DNA of 64,000 nt from HXMU1420-13 sp965249965 (GTDB taxonomy: Bacteria; Bacteroidota; Rhodothermia; Balneolales; Balneolaceae), in contig OZ252262.1 in the NCBI GenBank assembly GCA_965249965.1, positions 1,922,001 to 1,986,000 on the forward strand, written 5' to 3'. Shown here piece after piece: positions 16,619-25,847 of this stretch (its first letter is position 1; each line of letters opens with the position of its first letter). The translations under genes and the position numbers were made by a program. The notes beneath the pieces were generated by a model. It was not told the DNA's origin. It ran no database searches and saw only the letters and a list, made by a program, of their open reading frames with translations.

Positions 16619-18325
16619 TTAAACTGCCAGCGCTTTATTTGCGATAGCAAGCCCTTTCAAAAATGCCTGAATTAAGGCTTCAATCGTGTCTGGGGAAGCT
16701 CCTTTCGATGTAAATGTGTGATCCTCTTTCTGAAGTGTAAGCGTGCAAATAACCAAAGAATCGGTATCTGGACTTAAAATCTCAACCTGGTGGTTTATTA
16801 CTTCTACAGGAATAAATTCATCGGTTTCTGCTTGAATTGCAGTCAGAACTGCATCTAATGGACCTACTCCTTGATCAAGTGATATGATTTTTTCACCATT
16901 AGGAAGCCTAAGTTTTACAGCTGCGCTCACCAGGCTATTTTTACGCATCGTGAGTTTGTAATCAAGCACGTTTACCGGGAATTCCAGATCTAAATCTTCT
17001 TGATAGATCAGCGATTTGAGTGCTTTAATTTCTTCTTCTTTTAATGTTTTCCCTTTTTTATCGAATCCACTAATGTATTCATCATAGAGTCGGGCATGTT
17101 CCGTACTCATGGCTGTATTTCCCATAATCATTTCACGGGACTGCCCCCAACTATTACGTTGTAAATCAGAAAAACCAGAGTCGATATATTGCTTGATTCG
17201 CTCAAGTTTAGGATCTAATACCGGGGACGACAATGAGTACTTTGCTACAATATGTGCACTTTTAAGTCCGGTTCCGGTAAGCACAAATAAACATTTCTTA
17301 CCCTTAAAAACTTCTGTGTTGTTTTTAAAGCAGGCTAATGGAATAGCACAGGCAGGTTCCGTAAAAAATCCCTCTTCAACGGCCATTTCTTTCATGGAGC
17401 TTAGCAGTTCATCTTCCGTTGCTGTAAATGCATGCCCATCGGTTCGTTCTATACCTTCATAAACCTTATAGAAATCAAAAGGATCGGCCACGGCAACTGC
17501 ATCGGCCATGGTGTTTACAGAATCTGCAATGATTTTCTCTTTTTTGAAAATGCCCTCTACAACAGGCGAGCTTTGCTCGGGTTGTACGGCCACGAAACTT
17601 GGTATTTTTTTGATTAAACCGGCCGCAAGCATTTCTTTGTAGCCTTTATAAATTGCCGCGAAATTTGTACCTGCTCCAATGGGTACAAATATGTAATCGA
17701 AATCGGTGAGACCTTGTTCTAAAAGTTCATAAGAAAAGGATTTTTGGCCTTCCTGCCGAAAAACATAATCACCGGCCAGATAGTAATTACCTGATTTTGC
17801 AAATTCTCTACAAAGCAGTTCACATGTTTTAAAATCCCCTTTAATCTTTACAATAGTGGCATCATAGATGGTAGACTGAGAAAGCTTTGCTTCGGGAGTT
17901 TTTTCCGGTACAAATACAAAACATGGAATTTTGAAATAGCAGGCGTATGCAGCAACAGATGCGGCCATGTTCCCTGTTGATGCCAGGCAAATAGCATCTC
18001 TACCTAATTCTAAAGCCTTTAAAACTTCGATGTAACTGCCCCGGTCTTTGAAACAACCAGTAGGGTTTTCAAACTCTAGCTTTGCATAAAGATCTGCCCC
18101 ATATTTTTCGGATAATCTGGATAAAAATTTTAGAGAAGTTGGATTAGACTTTAAAGGATCTGGTTTGAATTCCTTCAATGGATATTGAATTTGATCCAAT
18201 GGCATAGCATAATGTACTTCAAGAACATCACCACAATTTGTGCAATACGTGCTTGTTTTGTTTTCGTCGTTAATTTGTCCGCAAGAAATGCAGACTACCT
18301 TATAGCCATTATTGGTTGTAAACAT
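16619..18325 (-). CDS. Threonine synthase fused to a LeuA-type C-terminal regulatory domain
   Basis: This 568-residue PLP enzyme converts O-phosphohomoserine to threonine by homology. It has an N-terminal zinc ribbon (Cys12, Cys15, Cys28, Cys31), the PLP Lys93 in GCFKDRGS, and the cofactor loop STGNMAAS (116-123). The catalytic part ends near residue 365. A helical linker is followed at about 440-568 by a region resembling the allosteric/dimerisation domain of 2-isopropylmalate synthase: the GVGPLDAVLTAIQ motif (486-498), strands, and GASPDTIEALIQAFLKGL (542-559). That domain binds leucine in LeuA, so feedback control by an amino acid is inferred. Standard bacterial threonine synthases lack it. 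Confidence 0.88.
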   Translation of the reverse strand: MFTTNNGYKVVCISCGQINDENKTSTYCTNCGDVLEVHYAMPLDQIQYPLKEFKPDPLKSNPTSLKFLSRLSEKYGADLYAKLEFENPTGCFKDRGSYIEVLKALELGRDAICLASTGNMAASVAAYACYFKIPCFVFVPEKTPEAKLSQSTIYDATIVKIKGDFKTCELLCREFAKSGNYYLAGDYVFRQEGQKSFSYELLEQGLTDFDYIFVPIGAGTNFAAIYKGYKEMLAAGLIKKIPSFVAVQPEQSSPVVEGIFKKEKIIADSVNTMADAVAVADPFDFYKVYEGIERTDGHAFTATEDELLSSMKEMAVEEGFFTEPACAIPLACFKNNTEVFKGKKCLFVLTGTGLKSAHIVAKYSLSSPVLDPKLERIKQYIDSGFSDLQRNSWGQSREMIMGNTAMSTEHARLYDEYISGFDKKGKTLKEEEIKALKSLIYQEDLDLEFPVNVLDYKLTMRKNSLVSAAVKLRLPNGEKIISLDQGVGPLDAVLTAIQAETDEFIPVEVINHQVEILSPDTDSLVICTLTLQKEDHTFTSKGASPDTIEALIQAFLKGLAIANKALAV

Positions 18326-18386
18326 GAAGTAAACTTTAGAATTCGGTCAAAGTTACGAAGCCTTTAGTTATCAAAAAATAAAATAA

Positions 18387-18404
18387 AAAAGCGCTTTTCT
18401 GATT
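18387..18404. promoter_or_regulatory. Palindromic element upstream of the threonine synthase gene
   Basis: AAAAGCGCTTTTCTGATT contains the perfect 12-base palindrome AAAAGCGCTTTT. It lies about 60-80 bases upstream of the ATG at 18325. The same 18 bases with one change occur at 55063-55080 between amt and purB. It is probably an operator; the regulator is unknown. Confidence 0.45.
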
Positions 18405-18446
18405 TAAAAATAGCTGCAGTAATCTAAAATCATACCTAAGCTGAAT

Positions 18447-18692
18447 TTAAAAAGGCATAAATATGATTTCTTCAAAATCCATGTCTAGTTCTTCGAGAAT
18501 GGGGCCGGCAATTTCCACGATTTCAGTTTGTGAGTAGTCATCAAGTCCCTCTAATTTGATGTATAACGTATCATTCATTTCATCAATGTGATATTCGGCA
18601 TCGGCACTTTCAAAACTTTCCTTTAGTGCTTGAATTAACACGTTCAGGTCTTCCTCAAATGCCTGATAGTCGATTTCTTCTATGTCTGCCAT
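18447..18692 (-). CDS. Small acidic conserved-type hypothetical protein
   Basis: This 81-residue protein is strongly acidic with no Cys and no membrane segment. It shows a helix (residues 10-30), a hydrophobic strand pattern (DTLYIKLEGLDD) and a second helix (EIVEIAGPILEEL), like a small compact alpha/beta fold. I do not recognise a family. It is oriented away from anmK, with only 45 bases between the two start codons, so they share a control region, and it is followed at a distance by the threonine synthase gene on the same strand. Confidence 0.7.
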   Translation of the reverse strand: MADIEEIDYQAFEEDLNVLIQALKESFESADAEYHIDEMNDTLYIKLEGLDDYSQTEIVEIAGPILEELDMDFEEIIFMPF

Positions 18693-18737
18693 AACCTGTG
18701 GATTTGATTGGCATTCAAAATAGCCCGAGTTTCGGGG

Positions 18738-19886
18738 ATGAACAAGGCTTTATCCCAACTTTTAGAAATTGCCCGCAAAGATGAACGTTTAGTGATCGGT
18801 TTGATGTCAGGTACATCTCTCGATGGGCTTGATATTGCGCTTTGTAAGGTAACTAATCATTCGGTGAATCAACTTAAATTTCGATGTATCGATTATCCGG
18901 AGGATTTAAAGTCGCTATTATTTTCTATCAGGAGTAAAGAACAGGTTAATTTATCTAGCATTAGCAAGTTACACACCGTTTTGGCTCACTTTTTTGCAAA
19001 TGAAATTATTCGTGCATTACAAGAATGGGGGATAGATAGACAAGAAATTGACTTAATTGGGAGCCATGGGCAAACCATTTATCATGCACCTGATGACTCA
19101 CCTTCTCATACGTTGCAAATTGTTGATGGCGATCATATTGCACAATTAACCGGAATTATCACGGTTTGTGATTTTCGCCAAAAACATGTTTCTGCAGGAG
19201 GAGAGGGCGCTCCATTAGCCGTATATCTGGATCGCTTTCTATTTCAAGATGAAACTAAGTTCAGAGTTGCGCTTAATCTGGGTGGTATTGCAAATCTCAC
19301 CATTGTGCCACCGAGAAACTCAACCTTTAAGGTTATTTCTTCTGATGTTGGTCCAGCTAATACGTTAATCGATGAGGCGATGAAATTTCATTTTAATCGA
19401 CCTTTTGATGAAAGCGGCAAAATCGCTAAAAATGGTGGTGTGAACTCAAAGCTTGTTAAATATTTATTGTTGGATCCGTTTTTTAGAAAATCATTCCCAA
19501 AATCAACGGGACAAGAGCTGTTCAGTTTAAATTGGGTTCATCATTTAATGGAAAGCCACCAGATAGAGTTATCAAAAGAAGATTTGGTGGCTAGTCTCAC
19601 CGAGTTGACGATCAAAAGTATTCAACGGTCTATAGAATCTCTCCTCGAGAACGTGCCGTTTGAACTAGTTGTGAGTGGGGGAGGAGTAAAAAATATATTT
19701 TTGACGGAGAGGCTTCAAAAATCTTTACCTCAAGCTGATGTAAAAGAGATAAGTGAATTCGGAATTTCATCAGATGCTAAGGAAGCGGTGCTCATGGCTT
19801 ATCTGGCCGATAAGATATTTGTGAAAAACGGTTTAGAAGCTTGCAATTCAGAGGTTCATTTAGGTAAGATTAGTTTACCTAACTAA
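18738..19886 (+). CDS. anmK: Anhydro-N-acetylmuramic acid kinase
   Basis: This 382-residue protein phosphorylates and hydrolyses 1,6-anhydro-MurNAc to MurNAc-6-phosphate in cell-wall recycling. The ATP-binding start VIGLMSGTSLDGLD, the catalytic GEGAPLAVYLDRFLF region, ALNLGGIANLT and SSDVGPANTLID are all AnmK marks. The frame can be extended ten codons to a TTG at 18708, but the ATG at 18738 follows a GGGG stretch and is preferred. A 10-bp perfect hairpin (19864-19892) spans the stop codon. Confidence 0.94.
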   Translation: MNKALSQLLEIARKDERLVIGLMSGTSLDGLDIALCKVTNHSVNQLKFRCIDYPEDLKSLLFSIRSKEQVNLSSISKLHTVLAHFFANEIIRALQEWGIDRQEIDLIGSHGQTIYHAPDDSPSHTLQIVDGDHIAQLTGIITVCDFRQKHVSAGGEGAPLAVYLDRFLFQDETKFRVALNLGGIANLTIVPPRNSTFKVISSDVGPANTLIDEAMKFHFNRPFDESGKIAKNGGVNSKLVKYLLLDPFFRKSFPKSTGQELFSLNWVHHLMESHQIELSKEDLVASLTELTIKSIQRSIESLLENVPFELVVSGGGVKNIFLTERLQKSLPQADVKEISEFGISSDAKEAVLMAYLADKIFVKNGLEACNSEVHLGKISLPN

Positions 19887-19892
19887 TCTTAC
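19864..19892. terminator. Hairpin across the anmK stop codon, between convergent genes
   Basis: GTAAGATTAG (19864-19873) and CTAATCTTAC (19883-19892) are perfect 10-base arms around nine bases. The hairpin covers the end of anmK and the last codons of the convergent gene. There is no T-run, so it may be a bidirectional stop or an RNA-stabilising hairpin. Confidence 0.45.
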
Positions 19893-21337
19893 AGTTGAAT
19901 GGCTAGTTGAAGTACCTCGTAAGGATATCCACTGAATAAAAAGCCAACGATTAACCCAATGATTACAACGATAAAGATTCCAATGGTATTAAAGAGATAG
20001 CGAAACTTTCCATTTATCAAATATTTCGAGTTATCGTATGCAGCAAGTATAAAAGCAAATGCCCAAACTATTATAAAAAGTGATCCTAAAAATGCAATCC
20101 ATCCAGTTGAGCCACCTGTTAGTACATTAATGAGCAAGATGCTTCCGATGATAAAATCTAAATGAAACATCCAGGAGTATAAGTTGATGATCTGGCTAAA
20201 GTGTTTAAGTGATTTACTTGGAATATAGAGCCAAAATAGATGGAGAAATGTAATTGCCAGACTGACCACAACAATGATGAAAAAAATAGAAAAGTAGTTT
20301 TGTCCAAATAGTCCAAGTATGGGGTAATGGAAGTAAAAAGCCTCTAACCCTTTAGCACTGATGAAATGTTTAGCAAGTGAATAAAAAACAAGTCCGCTGA
20401 AAAAAGTATGCTGAATAAAAAGGGTTACACCAGAAGCTGCGGAACGTTCACGATATCGCATAATGTCATCTACAAAGAAGCGATGAAAAGTAAAAAACCT
20501 GGGAATAAGCGAGCGATAGGTTAGATTAAAGTTCAAGTGCACTCCTAAACTTAACCAGATCAAAACAAGTACAAAAATTGGCCAATTATTCGATTCTGAG
20601 TCTTCCTGCAAATTAAAACCCGACAAAATCGATGAGCCTTCTGTTGCTGCAACCTGCAATGCATCAGCAATAAATGAATATTCAATTATCGTGTCAGAGT
20701 ACCAGTACCAGTCCATAAGTATGAGACTCGATTTATTTTCCAATACCTCAATCAAGCTATTGATATCAGCGTTTGAAAATGGAGCTTCAAAAAAATGTTG
20801 ATTTGATTTATTGTACAATTTATCCGGAGTAATCAATTGAATAGTTGATACCTCCACTTTTTCACGGCTATCTATTTGATACCAATCAATGGTCGTATTT
20901 TCATCAAATGTAGATTCCAATTTTTGGATTTGTTCTTGCGATAAATCCATACTGTAGGAGGGGATTCCCAATCCAATAACATGATCAAACCGAGCATAAG
21001 TGGCCAGAGTTGCTATCTCATCATTCAAAATCCCAAAGTATTCGTTTTCGTACCAAGTAACGAATTCAAGATTACTCCTAATGAGTACTTTTATATCATT
21101 CTGCCAGAGTGTATTTAAAAGAGTAGCATCAGCAGGATGGCGCAATTCTACAATAGACACCCCATTCTGAATTAGTTCTGGGAGGGTGCTAATAATTTCA
21201 TCGGTGCTTAAATCGTTGGTAAAACTTATACCAAACCTGGGAGAATAATTTTGCGCAACCGCCGATTCATTGAACCAAACACATGCCAAAATTATGACTA
21301 AAACCCATTTAGCTATGTGTATGTTTACCCTTTTCAC
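19889..21337 (-). CDS. Unrecognised membrane protein with a periplasmic domain
   Basis: This 482-residue protein has an N-terminal signal peptide (about 1-28, ending VAQ). A soluble region (about 30-245) follows, containing alternating strands and helices (RFGISFTND, VSIVELRHP, IKVLIRSN, HVIGLGIPS) reminiscent of a beta/alpha barrel. About seven membrane segments occupy 250-480. No family was recognised, and no catalytic residue set is obvious. It starts with GTG directly after the miaB stop (no gap), so it is the last gene of the pgsA-pgpA-pyrE-miaB operon and likely translationally coupled to miaB. Confidence 0.75.
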   Translation of the reverse strand: MKRVNIHIAKWVLVIILACVWFNESAVAQNYSPRFGISFTNDLSTDEIISTLPELIQNGVSIVELRHPADATLLNTLWQNDIKVLIRSNLEFVTWYENEYFGILNDEIATLATYARFDHVIGLGIPSYSMDLSQEQIQKLESTFDENTTIDWYQIDSREKVEVSTIQLITPDKLYNKSNQHFFEAPFSNADINSLIEVLENKSSLILMDWYWYSDTIIEYSFIADALQVAATEGSSILSGFNLQEDSESNNWPIFVLVLIWLSLGVHLNFNLTYRSLIPRFFTFHRFFVDDIMRYRERSAASGVTLFIQHTFFSGLVFYSLAKHFISAKGLEAFYFHYPILGLFGQNYFSIFFIIVVVSLAITFLHLFWLYIPSKSLKHFSQIINLYSWMFHLDFIIGSILLINVLTGGSTGWIAFLGSLFIIVWAFAFILAAYDNSKYLINGKFRYLFNTIGIFIVVIIGLIVGFLFSGYPYEVLQLAIQL

Positions 21338-22696
21338 TTATGCTTCTACAGCAGCTCCGTAATATTCTACCAGGGTTGTTTTTCTGATAGGGGTTGCCTT
21401 TAGAGTTGCAGAGGTCGAATCAGTAATTTCAACTTCTACATAATCGCCTTTTTGGAAATCTTTGCGATCAAAAATAACAATTTTGTTAGTATCGGAACGA
21501 CCACTCATTTGTTCTTCCGATCGTTTTGATGTGCCTTCTACAAGCACCAGATGCCGGTTTCCTTTTTCTAGTATATTTCTCTTTTTCTGAATGTCCATTT
21601 GTTGATTGATGATCTCAGATAATCGGCGTTTTTTAGTCTCTTCTGGCACATCATCTTCAAATTTTCGATAGGCTAAAGTCCGTTCCCTTTCAGAATATGC
21701 AAACATATAAGCCAGATCATATTCAACCTCGGCCATTAACGATATTGTTTGTTCATGCTCTTCTTCGGTTTCTCCACAAAATCCCGCGATAATATCCGTT
21801 GATAAAGAAAGTCCGGGGATAATGGATTTCATTTTATCAATCAGGGTTAAATACTGATCACGAGTATAAGGACGTCTCATGCGCTCTAGCATAGTATCCG
21901 AACCTGCTTGAGCAGGAATGTGAATGTAATTGCACAGATTTGGGCGCTCTGCAATTAGATACAACAAATCGTCGGGAAAGTCTTTTGGGTGTGGAGATGA
22001 AAACCTAAATCTAATTTCCGGATTGATTAGGCTGGCGGCATCCATTAATGCGGTGAACGTATTTTCACCATCCTTATATGAATTCACATTTTGCCCTAAT
22101 AATGTAACTTCTTTGTAGCCTTCATCACTTAATTGTCGAATCTCTCCTAAAATGCTTTCCATTGGTCTGCTTCTTTCTCGACCTCTCGTAAATGGTACTA
22201 CACAAAACGAGCACATATTATCACAACCACGCATAATGCTAACAAAGGCTGAAACACCGTTTCCTGTGGTTCTGATAGGAGCGATATCTGCATAAGTTTC
22301 TTCCAGTGAAAGCAGAACATTTACTGCTTTTCGGCCGTCTGTAACTTCTGCCAAAAGTCGAGGGATATCGCGATATGCATCAGGGCCTACAACAATATCT
22401 ACAAGCTGTTCCTCTTCGATAATTTTATCTTTGATTCGCTCTGCCATGCACCCAAGCACTCCTACTGTAAGGTCTGAATTAGATTTCTTGAGGTGCCTGA
22501 TTTCTTTCAGGCGATTCCAGACTTTGGTTTCTGCGTTTTCGCGGATGGAACAGGTATTTACCAAAATTACATCCGCTGATTCTGCAGAATGTGTGGCCGT
22601 CATCCCGTCTTCAATTAAAATTGAATTCACAATCTCAGAGTCTGCGAAATTCATTTGGCAGCCGTAAGTCTCGATAAAAAATTTTTTATTACTCAA
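21338..22696 (-). CDS. miaB: tRNA-2-methylthio-N6-dimethylallyladenosine synthase
   Basis: This 452-residue radical-SAM methylthiotransferase acts on i6A37 of tRNAs. It has the UPF0004 domain (FFIETYGCQMN, with conserved Cys), the radical-SAM motif RGCDNMCSFC, and a C-terminal TRAM domain (VLVEGTSKRSE to SATLKATPI). The preferred start is the TTG at 22694-22696, giving MSNKKFFIETYG. GAGGTG (22706-22701) lies four bases before it as a Shine-Dalgarno. A second TTG at 22708 would add four residues. The gene is in the pyrE operon. Confidence 0.95.
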   Translation of the reverse strand: MSNKKFFIETYGCQMNFADSEIVNSILIEDGMTATHSAESADVILVNTCSIRENAETKVWNRLKEIRHLKKSNSDLTVGVLGCMAERIKDKIIEEEQLVDIVVGPDAYRDIPRLLAEVTDGRKAVNVLLSLEETYADIAPIRTTGNGVSAFVSIMRGCDNMCSFCVVPFTRGRERSRPMESILGEIRQLSDEGYKEVTLLGQNVNSYKDGENTFTALMDAASLINPEIRFRFSSPHPKDFPDDLLYLIAERPNLCNYIHIPAQAGSDTMLERMRRPYTRDQYLTLIDKMKSIIPGLSLSTDIIAGFCGETEEEHEQTISLMAEVEYDLAYMFAYSERERTLAYRKFEDDVPEETKKRRLSEIINQQMDIQKKRNILEKGNRHLVLVEGTSKRSEEQMSGRSDTNKIVIFDRKDFQKGDYVEVEITDSTSATLKATPIRKTTLVEYYGAAVEA

Positions 22697-22714
22697 AAAA
22701 CACCTCAAAAATTC

Positions 22715-23356
22715 TTAATTCGCCCAGGTATCTGGATTAGTTCTCCAGCTACTTAGTACTTCCAAATCATCAGTTGTGACAAATCCTTTTTCAACAGCAA
22801 CATCAACCAACGTTGTATAATCGGTTAATGTGTAAACCGGAACGTCCACTTTTGTGAAATTCTCAATGGAAACATCGAATCCATACGTGAAAATTGATAC
22901 CAATGCATCCACTTTTGCTCCTACAAATTGAAGTGCATCTATCACAGATAACGCACTTCCACCCGTTGAAACTAAATCTTCGATTACAATTGTCGTTTCT
23001 CCTTTTGCAACGCCACCTTCTATTTGATTTCCCATGCCGTAACTCTTAGGTTTTGCACGTACATACGCTAAAGGTTTGTCGAGCGCACCAGCCACCCAGG
23101 CGGCATGAGGGATACCTGCTGTAGCAGTACCAGTAATAACATCAACGTTAGGGTACTTTGATTGTATAAATTCGGTAAAGTGAGCCGCAATTTTCTTTCG
23201 TATTTCCGGATAATGCAACGTTAACCGGTTATCACAATAAATTGGAGAATTCCACCCTGACGCCCATGTAAATGGCTCTTGTGGTCGTAAAATCACTGCA
23301 TTTATTTCTAACAAATGGCCAGCTAATTCCCGTGCAAATTGTTCGTTTATAATCAT
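22715..23356 (-). CDS. pyrE: Orotate phosphoribosyltransferase
   Basis: This 213-residue enzyme joins orotate to PRPP to form OMP in pyrimidine synthesis. Its PRPP loop reads VIEDLVSTGGSAL. The flexible loop with Lys residues (AYVRAKPKSYG) and the TGTATAGIPHAAWVA region are typical of PyrE, and the length is normal. It is 36 bases downstream of pgpA and just upstream of miaB on the same strand, inside a five-gene operon that mixes lipid, nucleotide and tRNA modification genes. Confidence 0.95.
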   Translation of the reverse strand: MIINEQFARELAGHLLEINAVILRPQEPFTWASGWNSPIYCDNRLTLHYPEIRKKIAAHFTEFIQSKYPNVDVITGTATAGIPHAAWVAGALDKPLAYVRAKPKSYGMGNQIEGGVAKGETTIVIEDLVSTGGSALSVIDALQFVGAKVDALVSIFTYGFDVSIENFTKVDVPVYTLTDYTTLVDVAVEKGFVTTDDLEVLSSWRTNPDTWAN

Positions 23357-23392
23357 AGTTAGTCCGGTTTTGCGGGATTATTAAATACCTCT

Positions 23393-23872
23393 TTACCCGC
23401 CAAAAAATTCGTGAAACAGAAAAATAAGAGTTTTCAAGCATATAAGCGCATAAAAACCCGAAAGTAAGTCATCTGTTAATATTCCCCATCCGCCTTTTAA
23501 AGACTGTATTTTATTTATACCAAATGGTTTTAGGATATCAAAAAATCGAAATATGCCGAAAGCGGAGAGTAAAAACCACCAATCTGAGGTTGTGAATGTT
23601 AATGAAGCTCCTATAAATACAAGAGCTTGCCCGGCAAACTCATCTATTACCATCGTTCCTGGATCATCTCCCCATGCTTTAACACAGGCTTTGGTTGACC
23701 ATAAAGACAGAAGAGAAAAAATAATCGCCAGAGTTAAAGGACCATACACCGGGTGAACCCAAACGGAGAAGTAAACAGGCAATATTACAACTAAACTGCC
23801 AACTGTGCCCGGTGCAAATGGACTGTAGCCTGAACCGAAGCCAGACCCAATAAATCGTTTTACTGCATTCAT
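23393..23872 (-). CDS. pgpA: Phosphatidylglycerophosphatase A
   Basis: This 159-residue membrane enzyme removes phosphate from phosphatidylglycerol phosphate, the step after PgsA. It shows the PgpA start GFGSGYSPFAPGTVGS and the acidic VIDEFAGQ motif in a membrane-flanking segment, with about four membrane segments. Its ATG overlaps the stop of pgsA as TAATG, so the two consecutive enzymes are translationally coupled. Confidence 0.94.
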   Translation of the reverse strand: MNAVKRFIGSGFGSGYSPFAPGTVGSLVVILPVYFSVWVHPVYGPLTLAIIFSLLSLWSTKACVKAWGDDPGTMVIDEFAGQALVFIGASLTFTTSDWWFLLSAFGIFRFFDILKPFGINKIQSLKGGWGILTDDLLSGFYALICLKTLIFLFHEFFGG

Positions 23873-24459
23873 TATTTGGAAGCTGTTTTAAACAGCATCC
23901 GATTTACGTATAGATATTCTACTCCGGAATATACTGTTACAGAAGTCACAAAGATCATCAGGTAAAGAAGGATATCGGTACTTAAAATCCAATCCACCCA
24001 AACTCCGGCAAAGAAATCAACACCCTGAAATAAGCCTACAACCAAACCGATATATAAAAATATCATTTGAATAGTCGTCTTAATTTTAGCTGTGAACCGA
24101 GTTACCATGGTTGTATTTCTACGTTTCATGTACACTCTCAAAATAGTGATCACTGTATCTCTGATGATTATCAATATGATAGCCCACCAGGGAAATTGAT
24201 CTGGGGCAATAAAAGGCAGAACTATGAAGCCACTAAAGGTTAAAAATTTATCAGCTAACGGATCTAAAAAGGCTCCAAAATCTGTAAAAACCCCATACTT
24301 CCGTGCAAAATATCCGTCATAATAATCTGTAATCGCTGCAATAATGTAAACTGCCAAACCGATGGCCTTCATCAAAAAGTCATCCTGAAAAAAGAGTACT
24401 AAAAATATAGGGGCTAGAATGATCCGTACCCCGCTAAGAATATTCGGCAAACGATGCAT
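23872..24459 (-). CDS. pgsA: CDP-diacylglycerol-glycerol-3-phosphate 3-phosphatidyltransferase
   Basis: This 195-residue membrane enzyme makes phosphatidylglycerol phosphate. The CDP-alcohol phosphotransferase motif is complete: Asp45, Asp48, Gly49, Ala52, Arg53, Gly62, Asp66 and Asp70, in DYYDGYFAR and GAFLDPLAD. It is the first gene of the operon that continues through pgpA, pyrE, miaB and an unknown membrane protein. Confidence 0.95.
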   Translation of the reverse strand: MHRLPNILSGVRIILAPIFLVLFFQDDFLMKAIGLAVYIIAAITDYYDGYFARKYGVFTDFGAFLDPLADKFLTFSGFIVLPFIAPDQFPWWAIILIIIRDTVITILRVYMKRRNTTMVTRFTAKIKTTIQMIFLYIGLVVGLFQGVDFFAGVWVDWILSTDILLYLMIFVTSVTVYSGVEYLYVNRMLFKTASK

Positions 24460-24560
24460 GCCTTAAGATAGGAATTATTTAATGAGTAATGTTTTAAAGA
24501 CTAAGTTTTTGCTAAGGTTTTTGGTGGACATTGCTCTAAGTAATGCTGAATTTTGGCCTC

Positions 24561-25847
24561 ATGAAAGCTCAGCTTATATCTATTGGTAACGAATTACTTA
24601 TTGGCGACACAATTAACACAAATGCTGCATGGATGGGGCAGTTCCTGAATGATTTAGGAATTGAAGTAACTTGTGTACACACCATTTCTGATGACCACGA
24701 ACTCATTAAATCTACGGTTTTGCAGAGTATGCAAGAATCGGACTTAGTAATTACAACTGGGGGGCTTGGTCCAACACATGATGATATTACAAAGACAACT
24801 ATTGCCGAGCTTTTTGATGCAAAATTAGTTCAAAACGATGAAGTTTTAAACTATGTGAAAGATCTTTTTGCCTCCCGAAATATTCCTTTTTCCGAATCGA
24901 ATGCATGGCAAGCAATGGTTCCCGAAAATTGTGAAGTACTTTTTAATAAGGCCGGAACAGCTCCAGGAATGTGGTTTCATGAACATGATTGTTTTATAGC
25001 GGTATTACCCGGAGTACCCTATGAAATGAAATATTTGATGAAACGTAGGGTTGCATCAAAATTAAGGGAGCAAACGAATGGAATTGGTTTTATTCACACA
25101 GAATATTTAAAAATTGCAGGAATTGGGGAAAGTACGCTTGCTGATACCATCCTCAAAGATGCTTCAGGTTTTCTAAATAATCATGTTTCGCTTGCTTATT
25201 TGCCATCTTTCGGACGTGTAGCGCTTCGCATTACCGGGAAGGGAGAAACAAAAGAAGAAGCTATTGATCGAGCTTCCCAGCTGTCGCAATATATAAAAGA
25301 GCGTGCCGGCACCTATATTTATGGAACTCAAAAAGATCATTCACTTAGCGAGCAACTTGGAAAGTTGTTGATCCAACACGAAAAAATGATTGCTACTGCA
25401 GAAAGTTGTACAGGTGGTTTGATCGCAAACTCACTTACAGATATTCCCGGTAGTAGTGCTTATGTTTTAGGTGGAGTTGTTTCGTATGCAAATTCAGTAA
25501 AGATTAATCAGCTAGGTGTACAATCAAGTGATTTAGAAAAATTTGGTGCTGTAAGTAAGCAGGTTGCTCTTCAAATGGCTAAAGGAGTGGTAGAACTTAC
25601 CGGTGCCGATATTGGGATCTCAACAACAGGCGTTGCAGGACCCGGCGGTGGAAGCGAAGATAAACCTGTTGGAACTGTTTGGATCGGTTTTTACTCTAAA
25701 GAACAACATTTCGCGGTAAAAGCGTTGTTTACCAAAGATAGGTTGGTAAATAAAGAACGAACTACTATTGTAGCTCTTGAAATTGCCAGAAGGATCTTAT
25801 CCGGTATCGAAGAACTACCCTATTCATTAACCAAAGAGTTTTCTTGA
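24561..25847 (+). CDS. cinA: CinA-family nicotinamide mononucleotide deamidase-related protein
   Basis: This is a 428-residue protein from the ATG at 24561 (MKAQLISIGNELLIGDTIN). An in-frame ATG at 24543 would add six residues without a family match. The N-terminal COG1058/MoaB-like domain (TTGGLGPTHDDIT) is followed by the C-terminal CinA amidohydrolase domain (TAESCTGGLIANSLTDI and TGVAGPGGG), which acts on pyridine nucleotides in NAD recycling in studied homologues. It overlaps the next gene as TTGA, so the outer-membrane protein that follows is probably co-translated. Confidence 0.92.
   Translation: MKAQLISIGNELLIGDTINTNAAWMGQFLNDLGIEVTCVHTISDDHELIKSTVLQSMQESDLVITTGGLGPTHDDITKTTIAELFDAKLVQNDEVLNYVKDLFASRNIPFSESNAWQAMVPENCEVLFNKAGTAPGMWFHEHDCFIAVLPGVPYEMKYLMKRRVASKLREQTNGIGFIHTEYLKIAGIGESTLADTILKDASGFLNNHVSLAYLPSFGRVALRITGKGETKEEAIDRASQLSQYIKERAGTYIYGTQKDHSLSEQLGKLLIQHEKMIATAESCTGGLIANSLTDIPGSSAYVLGGVVSYANSVKINQLGVQSSDLEKFGAVSKQVALQMAKGVVELTGADIGISTTGVAGPGGGSEDKPVGTVWIGFYSKEQHFAVKALFTKDRLVNKERTTIVALEIARRILSGIEELPYSLTKEFS

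Noticed and set aside
23232..23441. 69-codon minus-strand frame between pyrE and pgpA
   Set aside because: It overlaps both genes in another frame and has no start signal or homology.
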